In this document: positions 1 to 12,189 of the stretch, in pieces
How positions within the stretch are numbered: position 1 is the first letter of the stretch
Layout of the letters: every line of letters begins with the position of its first letter
NCBI GenBank assembly: GCA_035578155.1
Contig: JAPWDM010000071.1
Span: 1-64,000, forward strand
DNA length: 64,000 nucleotides
Origin: Brachynemurus nebulosus
Lineage: Eukaryota > Arthropoda > Insecta > Neuroptera > Myrmeleontidae
Direction: 5' to 3'
Notes under the pieces: generated by a model
What the model saw: only the letters and a program-made list of their open reading frames with translations
What the model was told of the DNA's origin: nothing
The model's database searches: none
Position numbers and translations under genes: made by a program

Positions 1-110
1 AAATCAACTACCTAGATCAGCCAAAAATTAAAAATTTTTTTTGATAATACCATTTTATTTTGAGTTAGAAATTTTATCACCTGTTTCGACCTATGTAGTC
101 ATTAACGAAC
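1..110 (+). repeat. Diverged half copy of the 50.8-kb palindromic repeat
   Basis: This stretch aligns by eye with one arm of the palindrome at 50811-50963. Shared landmarks in the same order are ATAATACCA, CTGTTTCG, TAGTCATTAACGAACTG (here about 93-112) and the following TGTT. The second arm is absent, and the sequence after position 112 does not fold back. It is probably a decayed or truncated copy; the left part may lie outside the window. Confidence 0.45.
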
Positions 111-257
111 TGTTTTGAAATTATTTTTAATATTAAATATTCAAATCTACTGAACTCTTCTTATTCTTATAATCCTAATAAAAGTCAACTTTACTTCAAA
201 AATTATTTAAAAACGTAGATTAAAAAATAAGAAACATTGATGTTACCATTTTTTTAA

Positions 258-541
258 CCTTTAACCGGCAAGGTGATGTCTGTGAGTCGTATACAAATAT
301 ATTCTTTCAGTTTTCTTCCTCCCTGCTTGTTTTTGTTAACTGAACGTTTGTGTATTCTTTTATGGTTTACGGAAAATTTTAGCCTGCTGGCGTAAGGGGC
401 GTGTTTGATACATGCATATACGTGTGGTCTCCAGTTTTGGCTATCTATGTTACCAGCTCGCGGTATGTTAATTTGTTAGTGATGTCTCTCAGACATCACT
501 TTACCGTGAGTATTATAAAAATTCACCTTACCGGTTAAGGG
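258..541. mobile_element. piggyBac-type MITE with TTAA target duplication
   Basis: A 284-bp element is flanked by TTAA at 254-257 and TTAA at 542-545. Its ends are imperfect inverted repeats: CCTTTAACCGGCAAGGTGA on the left, and the complement of the right end reads CCCTTAACCGGTAAGGTGA. A TTAA duplication next to CCYT termini is the signature of the piggyBac superfamily. A small inner hairpin (GATGTCTCTCAGACATC, about 481-497) is also present. There is no coding capacity, so it would depend on a transposase elsewhere. The element is A/T-rich inside and shows no gene. Confidence 0.75.
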
Positions 542-545
542 TTAA

Positions 546-1361
546 AACAAATTCTATAAGCTTATCGTTATCTTCTTCTTCTACATTCTGTAAAACACAA
601 TAAACGTGATGAACGAACAATCAGATCAGAAAAAAAAATCGAAACCTCAGAATTAAGATGATTTTCGATAGTAATTAAAAAAGATGTACAGTTAGCATAC
701 GTTCAAGACAAACAAAATTTACGACAAATGGTTATATTTCTTTTTTTTTATCTCATGGTGATTGATAGGTGATTTGCAATATGGTCAAACCAAAAAAAAA
801 ATTCTGTTGAATCACGCAGTAATAAAAACACGAGCGTACTATACAACATAGTGCACATAAAATAAATAAAATTAATTAAATAAAACCCGATCAGTAAAAT
901 ATTTTAATTTTACAATGCACTTCAACAAACGTAACCATTGGCCAAAGTATAGGTAAATGATTGAATTAATTATAAATTGAATGGACGGACACATTGAGCT
1001 CATAATGCGCAACGAAGCGTTGCGCAACACTGTTGTTGAGAGTACCGTTACACGTGCCGTGCCGTACCGCATCGGACAACAGCATCGTCGTGACGTGAGT
1101 GGTAAATTGTATTTTTGTATGTACAGATTTGATTCCTTGACGAATTAGCATCACACTGCTGTTTCTTACATGATTTTATAATTTTATTATTGTGCTTGTG
1201 TTGCAGTTTTACGTACAGTCAGCTACATTAGTATTCGTACGGTGGCATATTTACCCATATGGCAAAGTTTAAAATAAAAAAACAGGTTCCCATAATTTCC
1301 CAAAAATTCCGACTTTTCTGTTTATAATATCATTGTTTGGATCTTTCAAAAAAATTTCACG
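546..1361. other. AT-rich sequence, no gene seen
   Basis: No open frame here resembles a protein. The short reverse-strand frames at 872-1154 overlap each other in different frames and have no recognisable motif. A GC-richer patch around 1005-1095 contains several CGT/ACG words but no RNA gene that I can fold by eye. Confidence 0.5.
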
Positions 1362-1615
1362 ATCGTAGTAAAAAAATTGTGTTCTGCGTAAAAGAAACTA
1401 GTGGTTAAAATTTTTATGTTAAATACGTAACACAACCCTGCGTTAATGTAACATTTCGTATTTGTGTTAAATGAATAAATATTATAATATACAACCTCAA
1501 GTAAGCTTACATGACTTTTTGTAACTGAATCTGTAACAAAATAACCTTAGAATGTGAGAGAATTGCTTCATTTTTAAACGTTTAATAAAACAATATTCGT
1601 CAATAACTGAAAAAA
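1362..1615 (+). repeat. Truncated left part of CACAGT-family MITE
   Basis: The sequence follows the left and middle part of the element at 53846-54611: AGTAAAAAAATTGTGTT at the start, then ACTAGTGGTTAAAATTTT, GTAACACAACC, TCAAGTAAGCTTACATGA and TTCGTCAATAACTGAAAAAA. The terminal CACAGT has decayed to GTAGT. At about 1612-1619 the match stops and a different repeat (the 1616-1975 unit) begins. It is therefore a fragment fused to, or invaded by, another repeat. Confidence 0.6.
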
Positions 1616-1975
1616 ACTTTTTAACGGCTTAGTGAATCGGTTTGAAATTTTCACAGGGGTCCTAGTATTTAATGAGGAACATTCTACTAAATTTTCAATC
1701 GTCTCGTAGCATTTTGAAATTGCTCCGAAAAATCCTCAGAATGTACTCAGCTCTTGTAGTCAGCTGACAGCTATAGTTTGATGTATTGTACAATCAGTTG
1801 TAGTGATCAGTTGTACCTAGTGATCAGTTGTACCTAGTGATCAGTTGTACCTATTATTTAACAAAGATAACTATTTATTTACGTCATAGTTTGTTATACA
1901 ACGCTATTATTCACAAATTTCTAATTTCATGTACTTTTATCTCCGATTGTACCTCCCAAACATCCTTAATGTGTT
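1616..1975 (+). repeat. Dispersed repeat R1, copy 1
   Basis: This unit starts with TTTTTAACGGCTTAGTGAAT and ends near GTACCTCCCAAACATCCTTA. It recurs at 23700-23985 (same strand) and at 22438-23640 (opposite strand, interrupted by a mariner element). Shared landmarks are TTTGAAATTTTCACAGGGG, TTTAATGAGGAACATTCTAC, TTTGTTATACAACGC and CGATTGTACCTCCC. It has no coding potential. Copy 1 alone carries an extra 17-bp triplication at 1802-1852. The class of element is not resolved; it may be the arm of a foldback DNA transposon. Confidence 0.65.
1802..1852 (+). repeat. Three tandem 17-bp units around TGATCA
   Basis: The unit AGTGATCAGTTGTACCT occurs three times back to back at 1802-1818, 1819-1835 and 1836-1852, with no mismatch. 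The other R1 copies have only a single, diverged version at this point, so the expansion is local and recent. Confidence 0.85.
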
Positions 1976-3917
1976 GCGTATGACATATTGAATGTTAAAT
2001 AGTTACCTACCTTCTATTTTAAGACCTTCTGTAGGAATTTATTTTGGTATAATAAATCAATAATCAATTACTTGGATCTCACTGAAATTTCTTTACTTTT
2101 TTCAGCAAATGTATAAAAAAAGTTAACCTAAGGGATTATTGTTAAATTTTATGTTTATTTAAAATAAAGGTACCTATCGACGTAAACATACTTGTAAGTT
2201 CAAAAATAAAGTAATTCAGTTTTGTAAAAATACAGAAAAAATCCACTATTTTCTCACTCTAAGAAGTGCAACAAAAACATCAAATGAGAGGGGCAAGCCT
2301 AACATCGCGTACACACGTACACTATTTTCTTCCCTTTCTGTGTGTTCAAATCACGTCAGAGACGGCGCGTATACCTTCAAGTTAGTTATACGTAAATGTA
2401 GTTTAGCGCCATACTGTTATAATATTAAAAGAGGTTTTTGGCTAAATTAAAGTTTATAATTAATTTTTGTTGAGTAAGTTTAGTAAATAGGCTAGGTTAA
2501 TTATTGATTCAATTCAAATATTCAGATTTACAGTAAAATTAATCTTGAAAATGATTTTATTTTTATTCTACTTTCGTTTTTTAATACGAATGTTGTGTTG
2601 ACATGTTGATACAAATTACATGTATAACATTTTTTGAAGAAATTTTTTTGTGACAAACTATTAATGGAATATTTGTTAACTTATACAAAAAGTAGAAGAT
2701 TCTGATACTAACATCACAGACAAAAAAGTTAAAATTTGTGAGAAATTATGAGAATCTATTTGGCTCCAAATTTTTATCATATGAATAAGATATGAATAAG
2801 TATGTTGCTGTTCGAATACGAGTGTCGCTAACTGTACGTCCAGAGAGTGACGACTCTCTACTGTATGTGTAAAACTGGAAATAAATTTAATGACGATAAT
2901 GAATTTACAGTTTAAAAGTAAAACTGAACGATATCAACGACAGCTATCTACGGTTGTTAACAGTTTATTCACCAGAAAAAAAAAAACGTATAATTCTTGA
3001 ATCTCTTTTATTTCAAAAATGTTTCAAAAGATATTGATACACATGCATGTACATACCAACCGTATTATGTTTTAAATAACTTCTTTCCAAGACAGATACA
3101 TTTCCAAGAATTGCGCGTATAAAAATATATTAATTCCTATTATGAAAATATATTTTGTTCATTTTTGAACAACAAATGATTCTATGATTAAAATTAAAAT
3201 TGTTGTATATTCGGTGAAATAAAGTTTCATTAAACTGCTGCCTGCTACATATGAATGTCGCCGGGCGATGTCAAGTGTTATTTATTACCGTGTTAAAATT
3301 GCTAAAATATTTCATTTTAAATATAATTATTTGGTTTTAATTACTTTAACACTTTCATTTAAATTCCACCAAAAAAGGAGGCAATTAGATAGTTTCATTT
3401 TTCACATTTGTTGAAATTGAAATTTCTAACAACGCCAAACGCAACGCTTGATTTATTGCCATGAATATTGAACAAAAAAAAAATGGTCATCTGAAAATTA
3501 TTTATTGTCTGGTACTGAAATAGTTTTAGACTACAGTCCAATGAAAATATAAATCATTAAAAATTATTGAATGAAAAATATGTATATCAACCTGAATTGA
3601 AATTAAAAGCATCTTATTTTGGAAGAGCTTAGCACACTCATGGTTGGTCCACGTTACGGTATCCATACACATAAGGATGACTCGATTACATTTTCTTCCT
3701 GTGTGGATCTTCTGCTTATATACCGTTGTAAGTTATGGTGGAGGAGTTGGGAAGTAAACATATTAGTGAGGAAAAGATTACGCTCGCGCTTCTTGTATTT
3801 AGAATTAAAAGTTATTAAGTGGAACAAGTACGTATACGTCATTGGTGAAAGAATTATGTATCATACAAATTATGTGCGCTTCACGCCAATTCTGGATTTC
3901 TATCGCCAATGTAAATA
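1976..3917. other. AT-rich intergenic sequence, no gene seen
   Basis: No convincing open frame, RNA gene or bounded element was recognised. A frame from 3619 to 3927 runs for about 100 codons, but it opens on TTG, has no motif, and its end overlaps the terminus of the next transposon. Confidence 0.5.
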
Positions 3918-3919
3918 TA

Positions 3920-5142
3920 CACAGTGAAAAAGTTTGTGTTAAAATTAACACATTTCACATGTCCAGAACGGTTCACTCAATTTTTTGTGTTATTTTAACA
4001 TAAAGCATATGTGTCGGCGCCCAGAGTTAGCTGTTAAACTTTTCTATTCAATATTTTACTTCCACTTAAAATATCGTCGTAACGATTATAACGATTGTTC
4101 ATACATTATTATAAATGAGACTGAAAGAACGCAAAGTAAGTTAGTCCTTTGTAAAAATTCTTATTTGTTTCCATATATATGTACCAAAATATATATAATA
4201 AAAAAGGTGAGAGTAGTTCTTATTATTAAACAAAACCGAAAAATTATAAGGTTTTTCAGTTACTGACGAATATAGTTTTGTCAAACGTTTAAAAATGAAA
4301 CAATTTTCTTATATTTTAAGGTTATTTTGTTACAGATTCAGTTAAAAAAAAATCATGTAAGCTTACGAGATTGTACATTATATAATACAATCTCAATAAT
4401 AAGAACTACTCTCATCTTTCTTATTATATATATTTTGGTAGATATATATTCTAATGTAAGTTAGGTACTTATCGCATTCTTTTGCTCTACACAAATATTG
4501 TGTTACTTCGTTGCTGTTCAAAACAGGTTAACATTTTTGTTCTGTTAAATCGAAATTTGTGTTAATATTTCCATTTAAGACAAATACGGAATGTTACACG
4601 AACGCAGGGTTGTGTTACTTATTTAACACAAAAATAAGCTTACATGTTTTTTTTGTAACTGAATCTATAACAAAATAACCTTCAAATGTAAGAAAATTGC
4701 TTCATTTTTAAATGTTTAATAAAACTATATTCGTCAATAATTGAAAAAACTTACAATTTTTCGGTTTTGTTGAATAATAAGAACTACTCTCATCTTTATC
4801 ATTATATATATTTTGGTACATATATATGGAAACAAATGAGAATTTTTACAAAGGACTGACTTACTTTGCGTTCTTTGAGTCTCATTTATAATAATATATG
4901 AACAAAATCGTTATAATTTTTGATTCAAATATCTTAAGCTTCAGTGGAATTAAAATATTGAATAAAAAAGTTTAACAACTAACTCCGAAAAATGAACACA
5001 AAATGTATGTCCTTTTGTGTGTTAAATCATTGACACAAATCTTCTGTAAAGATTTGACCCATATGCTTTGTGTTAAAATAACACAAAAAAATTGAGTGGA
5101 CATGTGAAATATGTTACTTTTAACACAAATTTTTTCACTGTG
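3920..5142. mobile_element. Foldback derivative of CACAGT-family MITE, TA target
   Basis: The element is bounded by TA at 3918-3919 and 5143-5144 and begins CACAGTGAAAAAGTTTGTGT; its right end is the complement of CACAGTGAAAAAATTTGTGT. Arms of several hundred bases are inverted copies of each other (roughly 3920-4370 against 4650-5142). Both arms match the right half of the canonical copy at 53846-54611, while the centre (about 4455-4640) matches the canonical left-middle part in reverse. It is thus a rearranged, non-coding copy with the right half duplicated in inverted order. The TA duplication suggests Tc1/mariner-type mobilisation. The frames of 93 and 70 codons inside are repeat sequence, not genes. 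Confidence 0.7.
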
Positions 5143-5144
5143 TA

Positions 5145-6654
5145 TTATGTCCAGTGAGTGCAGAAATGAGATAAAATCAAACATGAATTATTATAATTAT
5201 GTGCCTATGCATATTACCTATAATAGGTCGTTTTTGACGACGTACTTGAAAAAGAAAATTTTGGAAAAGAGAAGTTGGTATTGATTTTATTTTCAAAATG
5301 CATATGTATACCATGTATGTCTTATAATAAGTATGGTACTATTTTTGAATAATAGACAACACATTATGATCTTCATATCACACCCCGGTGGGTGCTTCAG
5401 TGAAATACTCCACAAACTGACTTTACGCGCTGTCTATTCTACTTTAATTGAAAACAAATATTTCTCAAATGGTATACCACTGAAACATCCTGACGAATAC
5501 TATGCTAGTAGACAAACGACAAACGTTCGTATTTCCCAATTTTTTTCCGCTGACAATGGACATCAGGCCTTTATCAGACACTTACTGTACATACATCTAC
5601 TGATGACAAGAGTTTAAAAATACCGCTATTAAATTAAATTCTTAGTCGTTAATGAAAAGTGTCATCTTTAAAAAAGAGTTATCAAGTGAATTTCTTCTGT
5701 TCAAGTATAGTAGGTACCTTATTCGGTAGCAACCACACATTGTGGTGTAACCTACCATTCCTGTAAGATAAGAATCATAAATAACGGAATATCGTTTTAA
5801 ACTTGTATGGACTTTACTCTCTATACGTACAAAGGTATAAGTACCTACAGTACTTACTACAGTAATTATAATATTATTATAACATTTTTCAATGGTGGTA
5901 AATTTTCTCACATTAAACATACTTGTATAAACAAACTACTTTACTTAATGTAATCCAAATAATTATATAATAATAATAGTTGTAGTAATTATAATAAAAA
6001 ACACACAATAAGAAATGAAAAATGGACTAATAAGAAATATTATTGTTATATAAGATGAGTAACAACAATGAACTATGGAGAATATATGCACATATTTCTA
6101 ATTTATAGTGAAATAATGTTTATTGAGATAATAAAAAAGTTTGTTCTATGTGAAAAATGAATGTAATTAGACATAGGTAGATATTTAAAACACATTAAAA
6201 AAGAGATTTGTGTTTCAAAACGAATTCATTATTCATATAATATTTTTAGTATATTTTAATTAGGTGTATATTTCCATGGCTTATTAAAAATATTGTTCGT
6301 GCACAAATTAAATTTTGAAATAAACAAGATCACCAAATACCCAGTAACGAGAAATTTATCAAATTGATTTAGAAAACAATTCCTTGTACTGTCTAAAGAG
6401 TCACCAAAATAATTATAGTCTGGTTAAATGTTTATATACCTATTTCTCTGTAGAAACGAATAATGCTTACAATTAGTAAATATTTAAATGAGGACAATTT
6501 AGGACAAATTTTTACACTCATATAAAAGAAAGATAACTTTCAGTTGGTCATTCAGCTGTTAAGTGAGCTAAACATAATAAAAATGAAAGATATGTTTTGA
6601 TTTCAAAACTATAGTAACGAAATATTATGTACCTAATAATATAAATCTAAATTC
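5145..6654. other. AT-rich sequence, no gene seen
   Basis: Frames at 5333-5617 (plus, 94 codons) and 5642-5920 (minus, 92 codons) are the longest. Neither shows a domain, a signal peptide, or splice-flanked codon bias that I can defend. No terminal repeats were recognised. Confidence 0.45.
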
Positions 6655-6920
6655 ATATTCGTTAAATTTTCTTACCATATTACACTTAAGTTAAACATTT
6701 TTTCTAAACAAATTCGTATTTCCTACAATTCAAATTTGTTGCTTCAAAAAGCAGTTTAAGACTACTGTGTTTTTACTAACTGACAGTTTTTTCTCGTTAA
6801 ATAGCTAGACGGCAAAATTTCGTCATATTTAAATATAAATTGATTCGAAGAAATACAAATTTCTGGTGTAATAATAAAGGAATAAAATAAATAAAATTTC
6901 ATAATTTTTAAGGATTAACA
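6655..6920 (+). repeat. Dispersed repeat R2, copy 1
   Basis: It aligns in direct orientation with 59137-59365. Shared landmarks in order are ATTCGTTAAATT, TATTACACTT, TTTCCTACAA or TTTTCTACAA, TTCTCGTTAAAT, CAAAATTTCGT, TTCGAAG and GTGTAATAATA. Identity is moderate with many indels, so the copies are old. No coding capacity and no terminal inverted repeats were seen. Confidence 0.55.
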
Positions 6921-7282
6921 GTTGTAGAAAAAATATTGCACACATCACGTTTGTAAATTCTTTTACTCAACTTGCCGGCTTCAAACACGAGCCTTACTCG
7001 GTCTACTCGTCCTGTAAAATATCACATTCCGGATTTGATATTAGATGCTTCACCATTTTTACATATTTTGTTATTTACAGTCCGAGGGAATTTTTGTTGA
7101 TTTATTTTAAAGTAAACACTTTTCTTATACTAACGGTTACTTAAACCTGGCTATTTGCAAAATTTCGAAATCAACTTGTTATGTTTACAAACCATCAATG
7201 AATCAACTAATTCTTTGAAATTTTATGTTCTATAAATCGTTATGTCTTTTGGGTGGCCTAAAAAAAATCCAGTTAAGGTGAC
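6921..7282. other. AT-rich sequence, nothing recognised
   Basis: No gene, RNA or repeat boundary is visible between the R2 copy and the hAT element. Confidence 0.4.
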
Positions 7283-7290
7283 TCTATACA

Positions 7291-7690
7291 CAGTGGCGTA
7301 CCGAGGGGGGTGCAAGGGATACTATCATGACCCGGGCGCCACTTTGAGAGCGGCGCCAAAAGCTAATAGGAGGAGCGTCAAAAACGCTATTACTTTAAAA
7401 TTTTTTGTTGTGTTTGTCATTAGAATTTCGTTACGTGAAAGTGTAGGAAAATTACGAAATTACTTCCAGGTTATGACTTCAAATATATAGACACCCAAAC
7501 AAATCATTGGTAAAGAAAGGTCGTTAAGACAACTTTTAGAAAAAATTCAATATATACTACGAGAAAAACTTTTTTCTGAAATTTTTAAATACACCGTTCC
7601 ACTACCTAAAATTTTTAAAATTTTAGAAGTTAAGGGGGGCGCAAATAAAGTGTCACGCACCGGGCGCCAGTTATGTTCGTTACGCCTCTG
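7291..7690. mobile_element. Non-autonomous hAT element, 8-bp TSD
   Basis: The 400-bp element starts CAGTGGCGTACCGAGG and ends with the complement of CAGAGGCGTAACGA. It is flanked by TCTATACA (7283-7290) and TCTAGACA (7691-7698), an 8-bp duplication with one mismatch. CAG...CTG ends and 8-bp TSDs define the hAT superfamily. The subterminal regions also pair: GGGCGCCA near 7333 and again near 7662 in inverted context. Open frames across the ends (7242-7490 plus, 7547-7732 minus) are not genes. Confidence 0.85.
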
Positions 7691-7698
7691 TCTAGACA

Positions 7699-9818
7699 TT
7701 CGACTAAAACCGATGCTGCTCAACATGCCCAAATGTTTGCATATAACGGCGATTGTAATGTCATAAAAAATGTTAAGAATTTTGTTACACTATTAAAAAT
7801 AATAGTATAACAAGATTGCATCAGTAACCTAACCCACAATGAGTACAATAAAAACGCAAATTGTGTAACGAAAAAGCAGTTAAAAATATTTCCTTATATG
7901 TTCTAGATTATTTTAAAAATACGCACAAATAACACAGTATATGTACTATAAATAGTTTTTCTAGTCTAAAACAAGTAACAGACTAGCACACACTGATAAA
8001 ATATTATAGTGGAATTATTTTTATTATTTTTCATAAATATGAATATGAAATAACATTTTTATGATATTATTTATGTTTATAACTATTGTAGACGCAATTA
8101 CCTTTGAATGGCGACATGTACTGAATAATGTTGTTGGCGTTAATGCCATTGAAATTTAATCCACGGATTATATTACTTGAAAAATACGTAGAAAACTTGA
8201 ACGAAATTGATTGCAAACATCTGATAAATATAGTATTCTGGTATTTTTTGTTACTTGATATCAAATTTTGTCTGAGAAGAGGTTACAGTTTTAAAATAAA
8301 AGGTAACAACGGTTTATTTTAAAGATAAAAAAAAAAAAAACTACCAAATTTTTAGAAAATCGCTTTTACACCCTCAATTTAACGTCCGTTACTAACAATG
8401 TGTTTTCTTTAACAAACTTTTAATACAGCAAAAAAAAGTATGGAAATTATTCTTTTGCTAATATAGTTAGATGCGAGAAAAAAACACATACATTTGGTAA
8501 TCTTTTTGAGAAACAATGAAAATTATTTTTCATTTTCTTTTTCAAGAAATACTATAACCACATTCATTTAGTATACCTACAACATGATTCATATCATAAG
8601 CATGTAATGTAATGTAGAACTTCGATAAGCCGTCACTCGATTTATCTGTCAGTTTCTGTTATCCGTCAACGGTTAATTTAAAAAAAAGGCAGTCGCGGAC
8701 ATTAACTAAGCAAATATAATTCAAACATTCTAATTCAAATCACTTCAATATGGTTTACTTTGAGAAAAATTTTGTAATTTAGTGACGTGATCAGCTTTAC
8801 TAAACTTTTGCAGTGCCTTAAAAATCATTAATGAAATGACAGGATAGTGTAAGAGAATTATTGGTTTTCGAAGTCGTTCTTTTCATATTACAAATTCAAA
8901 AAAAAGAACTTCTTCCCCCAATTGAAGAGCTGGATTGCCCCCTAGCCCCCGGTGTAATCACGATCGATTTCTCGATTGTCTAATTATAATACAAATCTCA
9001 GAGAGTATATCAAAATAAGATTTACAATAAATGCGATTGTGTGCTCAAAACAAAATTTCAACAATAAAAGCAAAATATTTCTAGGAAGTATTAATTTTAC
9101 TAAAAGACTAAAAGTAAAAGAAATTGAAAAAGCTTTTGAAGAAAACAGTTAACAATTTAATTATTCATCGTTATAAATCAGAAAAGTTAAATTAAAAAAA
9201 TAAAACTTTTTTTGCTAAAGTGAAAAATATTAAAGATACGTAAATGCTTTTGTTTATAACATTTTTCATTTGATGTACCTATGAATAAAATTCAACTTCT
9301 TTTTTCAAATTTACAATAAAATCTTCAGACACTGATATTATAATAAATAAACATATAAAATTCTCAATAAAGTACGACCAGAATATAAAATATAAGATGT
9401 TGCACAATACCCAAAACAGTAGTTACAATTGATCGTTTTTAAACAGGTGTTCAACATAACACGATAGTAATCTAATTTATATGAACTGAAAATGACTCAT
9501 TTACATAAATTTATGTACCCGACAAGCTCGTAATATAGCTACCTCTCACAAGATCTACTATCTGATATACTGAAATAGGATAGTAGAAATTATAATAACT
9601 TTTATTTGTGACAACATTTTATTTTTGGTATGAGTCACTCTCATTTAAGCTGCTTTATTAAACGTTACATCACTTTTCAAAAAAATTACGCCCTCCTTTT
9701 CTATTGACTTAAATGATGTACCTGGCTTAAATCTCTAGAATAATATTTAGAAGGAACTATGACTGCGAAAATGTTTTAAAAATATAGTTTTGAAATAGGC
9801 ATAAACACACAAAACGAT
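7699..9818. other. AT-rich sequence, no gene seen
   Basis: Only short frames with no motif occur, for example the overlapping pair on opposite strands at 8067-8322. I see no bounded repeat. A locally C-rich patch (about 8930-8955) is unremarkable. Confidence 0.45.
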
Positions 9819-9903
9819 AAAGACGTTTCTTCTCGAAACTACGTTTTTTAAAACGTTGCGCAGGCTAACTCCAGTCATTTTCATTCGATCGACTTGTAAT
9901 TTT
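9819..9903 (+). repeat. Direct repeat R3, left copy
   Basis: About 85 bp are repeated at 10232-10323. Common words are TTCTCGAAACTACGTTTT, AAAACGTTGCGCAGGCTAAC and TCCAGYCATTTTCATTCGAT. The two copies flank a roughly 330-bp segment that contains a tRNA-like sequence. They could be the two ends of one element, or two independent insertions. Confidence 0.7.
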
Positions 9904-9959
9904 ACCAGTAGCATTTTAGAAGTGGTATACAGGATTTTTTAAGTAAATTAAAAAACACA

Positions 9960-10067
9960 AAGTGATTGAAAAAATTATCCGGATTGGCCACTAGCCAGGT
10001 GTGCTATCCATTACACCATCGATCCTTTGTTCGACAGGTGCCCGACACAGACAATATTCAATCACTT
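9960..10067 (-). other. tRNA-like segment inside an 11-bp inverted repeat
   Basis: On the minus strand the segment from about 10024 down to 9978 reads like the 5' half of a tRNA: GGATCGATGGTGTAATGGAT, then AGCACACCTGGCTAGTGGCC. The GTGTAATGGATAGCAC part fits a D-arm with the conserved A-box pattern, and CTAGTGG could be an anticodon loop (AGT). The 3' anticodon stem is poor and no TPsiC arm (GGTTCRANYCC) follows, so it is not a functional tRNA. The segment is enclosed by AAGTGATTGAA at 9960-9970 and its complement at 10057-10067. A tRNA-derived SINE head or a tRNA pseudogene is the likeliest reading. Confidence 0.35.
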
Positions 10068-10231
10068 ATTTGTATGTACTCTCTGTAATGCGAGAAGCAG
10101 TTACAATTTTTCAATTTCAAATATTATCGAGTGCTTGTGAAACACTACTACGTATGACAGACTTTTGTCTGCATTTCAACACACGTAGTATTCATATGTT
10201 AACTTATCGTTCAACTAAACTGAAACTTTAA

Positions 10232-10323
10232 GCAAACGCTAAAGACGATTTTTCTCGAAACTACGTTTTCTAAAACGTTGCGCAGGCTAACTCCAGCCAT
10301 TTTCATTCGATTTATTTGTAATT
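10232..10323 (+). repeat. Direct repeat R3, right copy
   Basis: Second copy of the 9819-9903 sequence in the same orientation, with a few substitutions (TTTTCT for TTTTTT, CCAGCC for CCAGTC). It carries the same GC-richer core AAAACGTTGCGCAGGCTAAC. Confidence 0.7.
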
Positions 10324-11819
10324 TTTAATTTTTCAAACTGATGCCATTTGTCAATATGTTAATATATTTTTCAATAATCTGATTAAGCCTCACTAAAGCT
10401 AAGTAAAGAACAAAAAATTTTAATTCCCTACAAAAGGCAAGTTTTTATTCTTGCTAACTACTATTACAAATCAAGTACGTAAAATATAATATGCAAGTAA
10501 TTATTTTATGCAAACGAACTTACAGTTAGTGTAAGAAACGTCCTTAGTGGAATTTTATCAAATAAATGTCACTTCTCCTACTAGCCTGATCTAAAATTTG
10601 ATATTTTTCTTCACTTTCGATTAAAAACAACCTCAAAACTTGTTTTCATAACTCCCCAGTCTGTTCTGTACACATAATTATGGCCACTGTTTCAATTAAT
10701 TTGCATAAAAACATTAATTACTCTGCAAACTTGCACTATTAACAGACATACTCGTACACACAGGGACTTGTTTATTGCATTTTTCACAGCTAACAATTTG
10801 TACCTACCTGTTTCAATATAATATTAATTAGCGTAATATCCTATATAATTTTATTTGCTACATCAATCAAATATTACATACCGGCTTGATATAAACCAAC
10901 CACACTTTTAGATATCTGTTTAGATATATATGAAAGCAATATCATACAGCGAAGAAGCAAGTTTAATAATTTTGATTGGTTAATAAAAGGAAAAATAATA
11001 AAATACATTGAAGAATTTCTTCGTGTTTGACATTTCTGACTTTTTCTCTTTTCCTTGTGTATTATTTAATTAATTTTCCAATGATATAAAATATTTTTTT
11101 TTATATTAGTTTCTTTTTTTCAACTTTTTTCTTAACTTTATATTTAATTATTAACTTTTGTCTTAAGAAACAGACAGTTCTGGGACTAGCGCTTACAATA
11201 AACTTATTAAGCCGTTGTTTGAATAGCAGAGGTCAACCACTTCTAAAATTTCGATGGAAAATTGATTCAATTTTTGTCCAGGTTATTTGTTAAAAATTTT
11301 ATGTTTTTTTTTCTTTCTTGAAACATGCGCTTGATGACTTTTAATATAGTTCAAACTTTTTAACACATTCTTACTTGAAAGTATTGCCGAGATAAATGGT
11401 GGTTCGTTCTCAATGTTTCCTAAGCAATGCTACGACTAAAAAAGGTCCTTTTATATATTTTTAATAACTACCGATAGGTGGTACGGATTTCCATAAAAGC
11501 CACGGATTGAAGTTAAGTAAATTATGCGTTCATTTACCTACAAGAAAAAGAAAGCAAGTCAAGGTTTCCATACAATGTGCATTGCTTCTAGGAACTGGAA
11601 AATGCGTGAAATGTTTCACATTGCACTGAAACATTACTCAATACGTTGTCTTTTACTGCGTTGTCGATATCCATTGTTATTTTAAATTTTTTTACCAACT
11701 ATTACACCACCAAAACATTTGGCAGTTTTCCGGTAATCTATGCCCCTATTATTTTGGCTTTAGAAACCTTAGAGATCAGAAGAGAATGAATATTTCTAGT
11801 AAATTTTGAGCTATATCAT
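10324..11819. other. AT-rich sequence, no gene seen
   Basis: No open frame of note and no element ends recognised. Confidence 0.45.
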
Positions 11820-12189
11820 TAAGGCGGCTGCACTGAACCAAAAATTATAAAAAGAATTACCTATTTTTAGAATTGTTGGAGGTAGCTATTTCAAATGATA
11901 TCTCACACGATATTAAAACTTTTTTTGGAGCAAACTGACCCTTTCCTCCCATTTTAATCCAAAATAATTTTTCTTGTAATCGTTGACTCGCGTGATATAT
12001 ATCGCACCCCCAAACAATGACCAATTTCAAATTCCTACGTTGTATAGCATTCGAGAAAACTCTCTGTGACAGACCGACAGACGGACACGTAGGTGATCTT
12101 ATAAGAATTATATTTGTCCATTTAAGAAAAGTTGATTGGAAAAAGTATTTCTTCAAGATGAACAATAGTATTTTACAATATAAGCTCGG

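Noticed and set aside
3619..3927. 102-codon plus-strand frame
   Set aside because: It opens on TTG, has no recognisable motif, and its end overlaps the TA-flanked terminus of the element at 3920.
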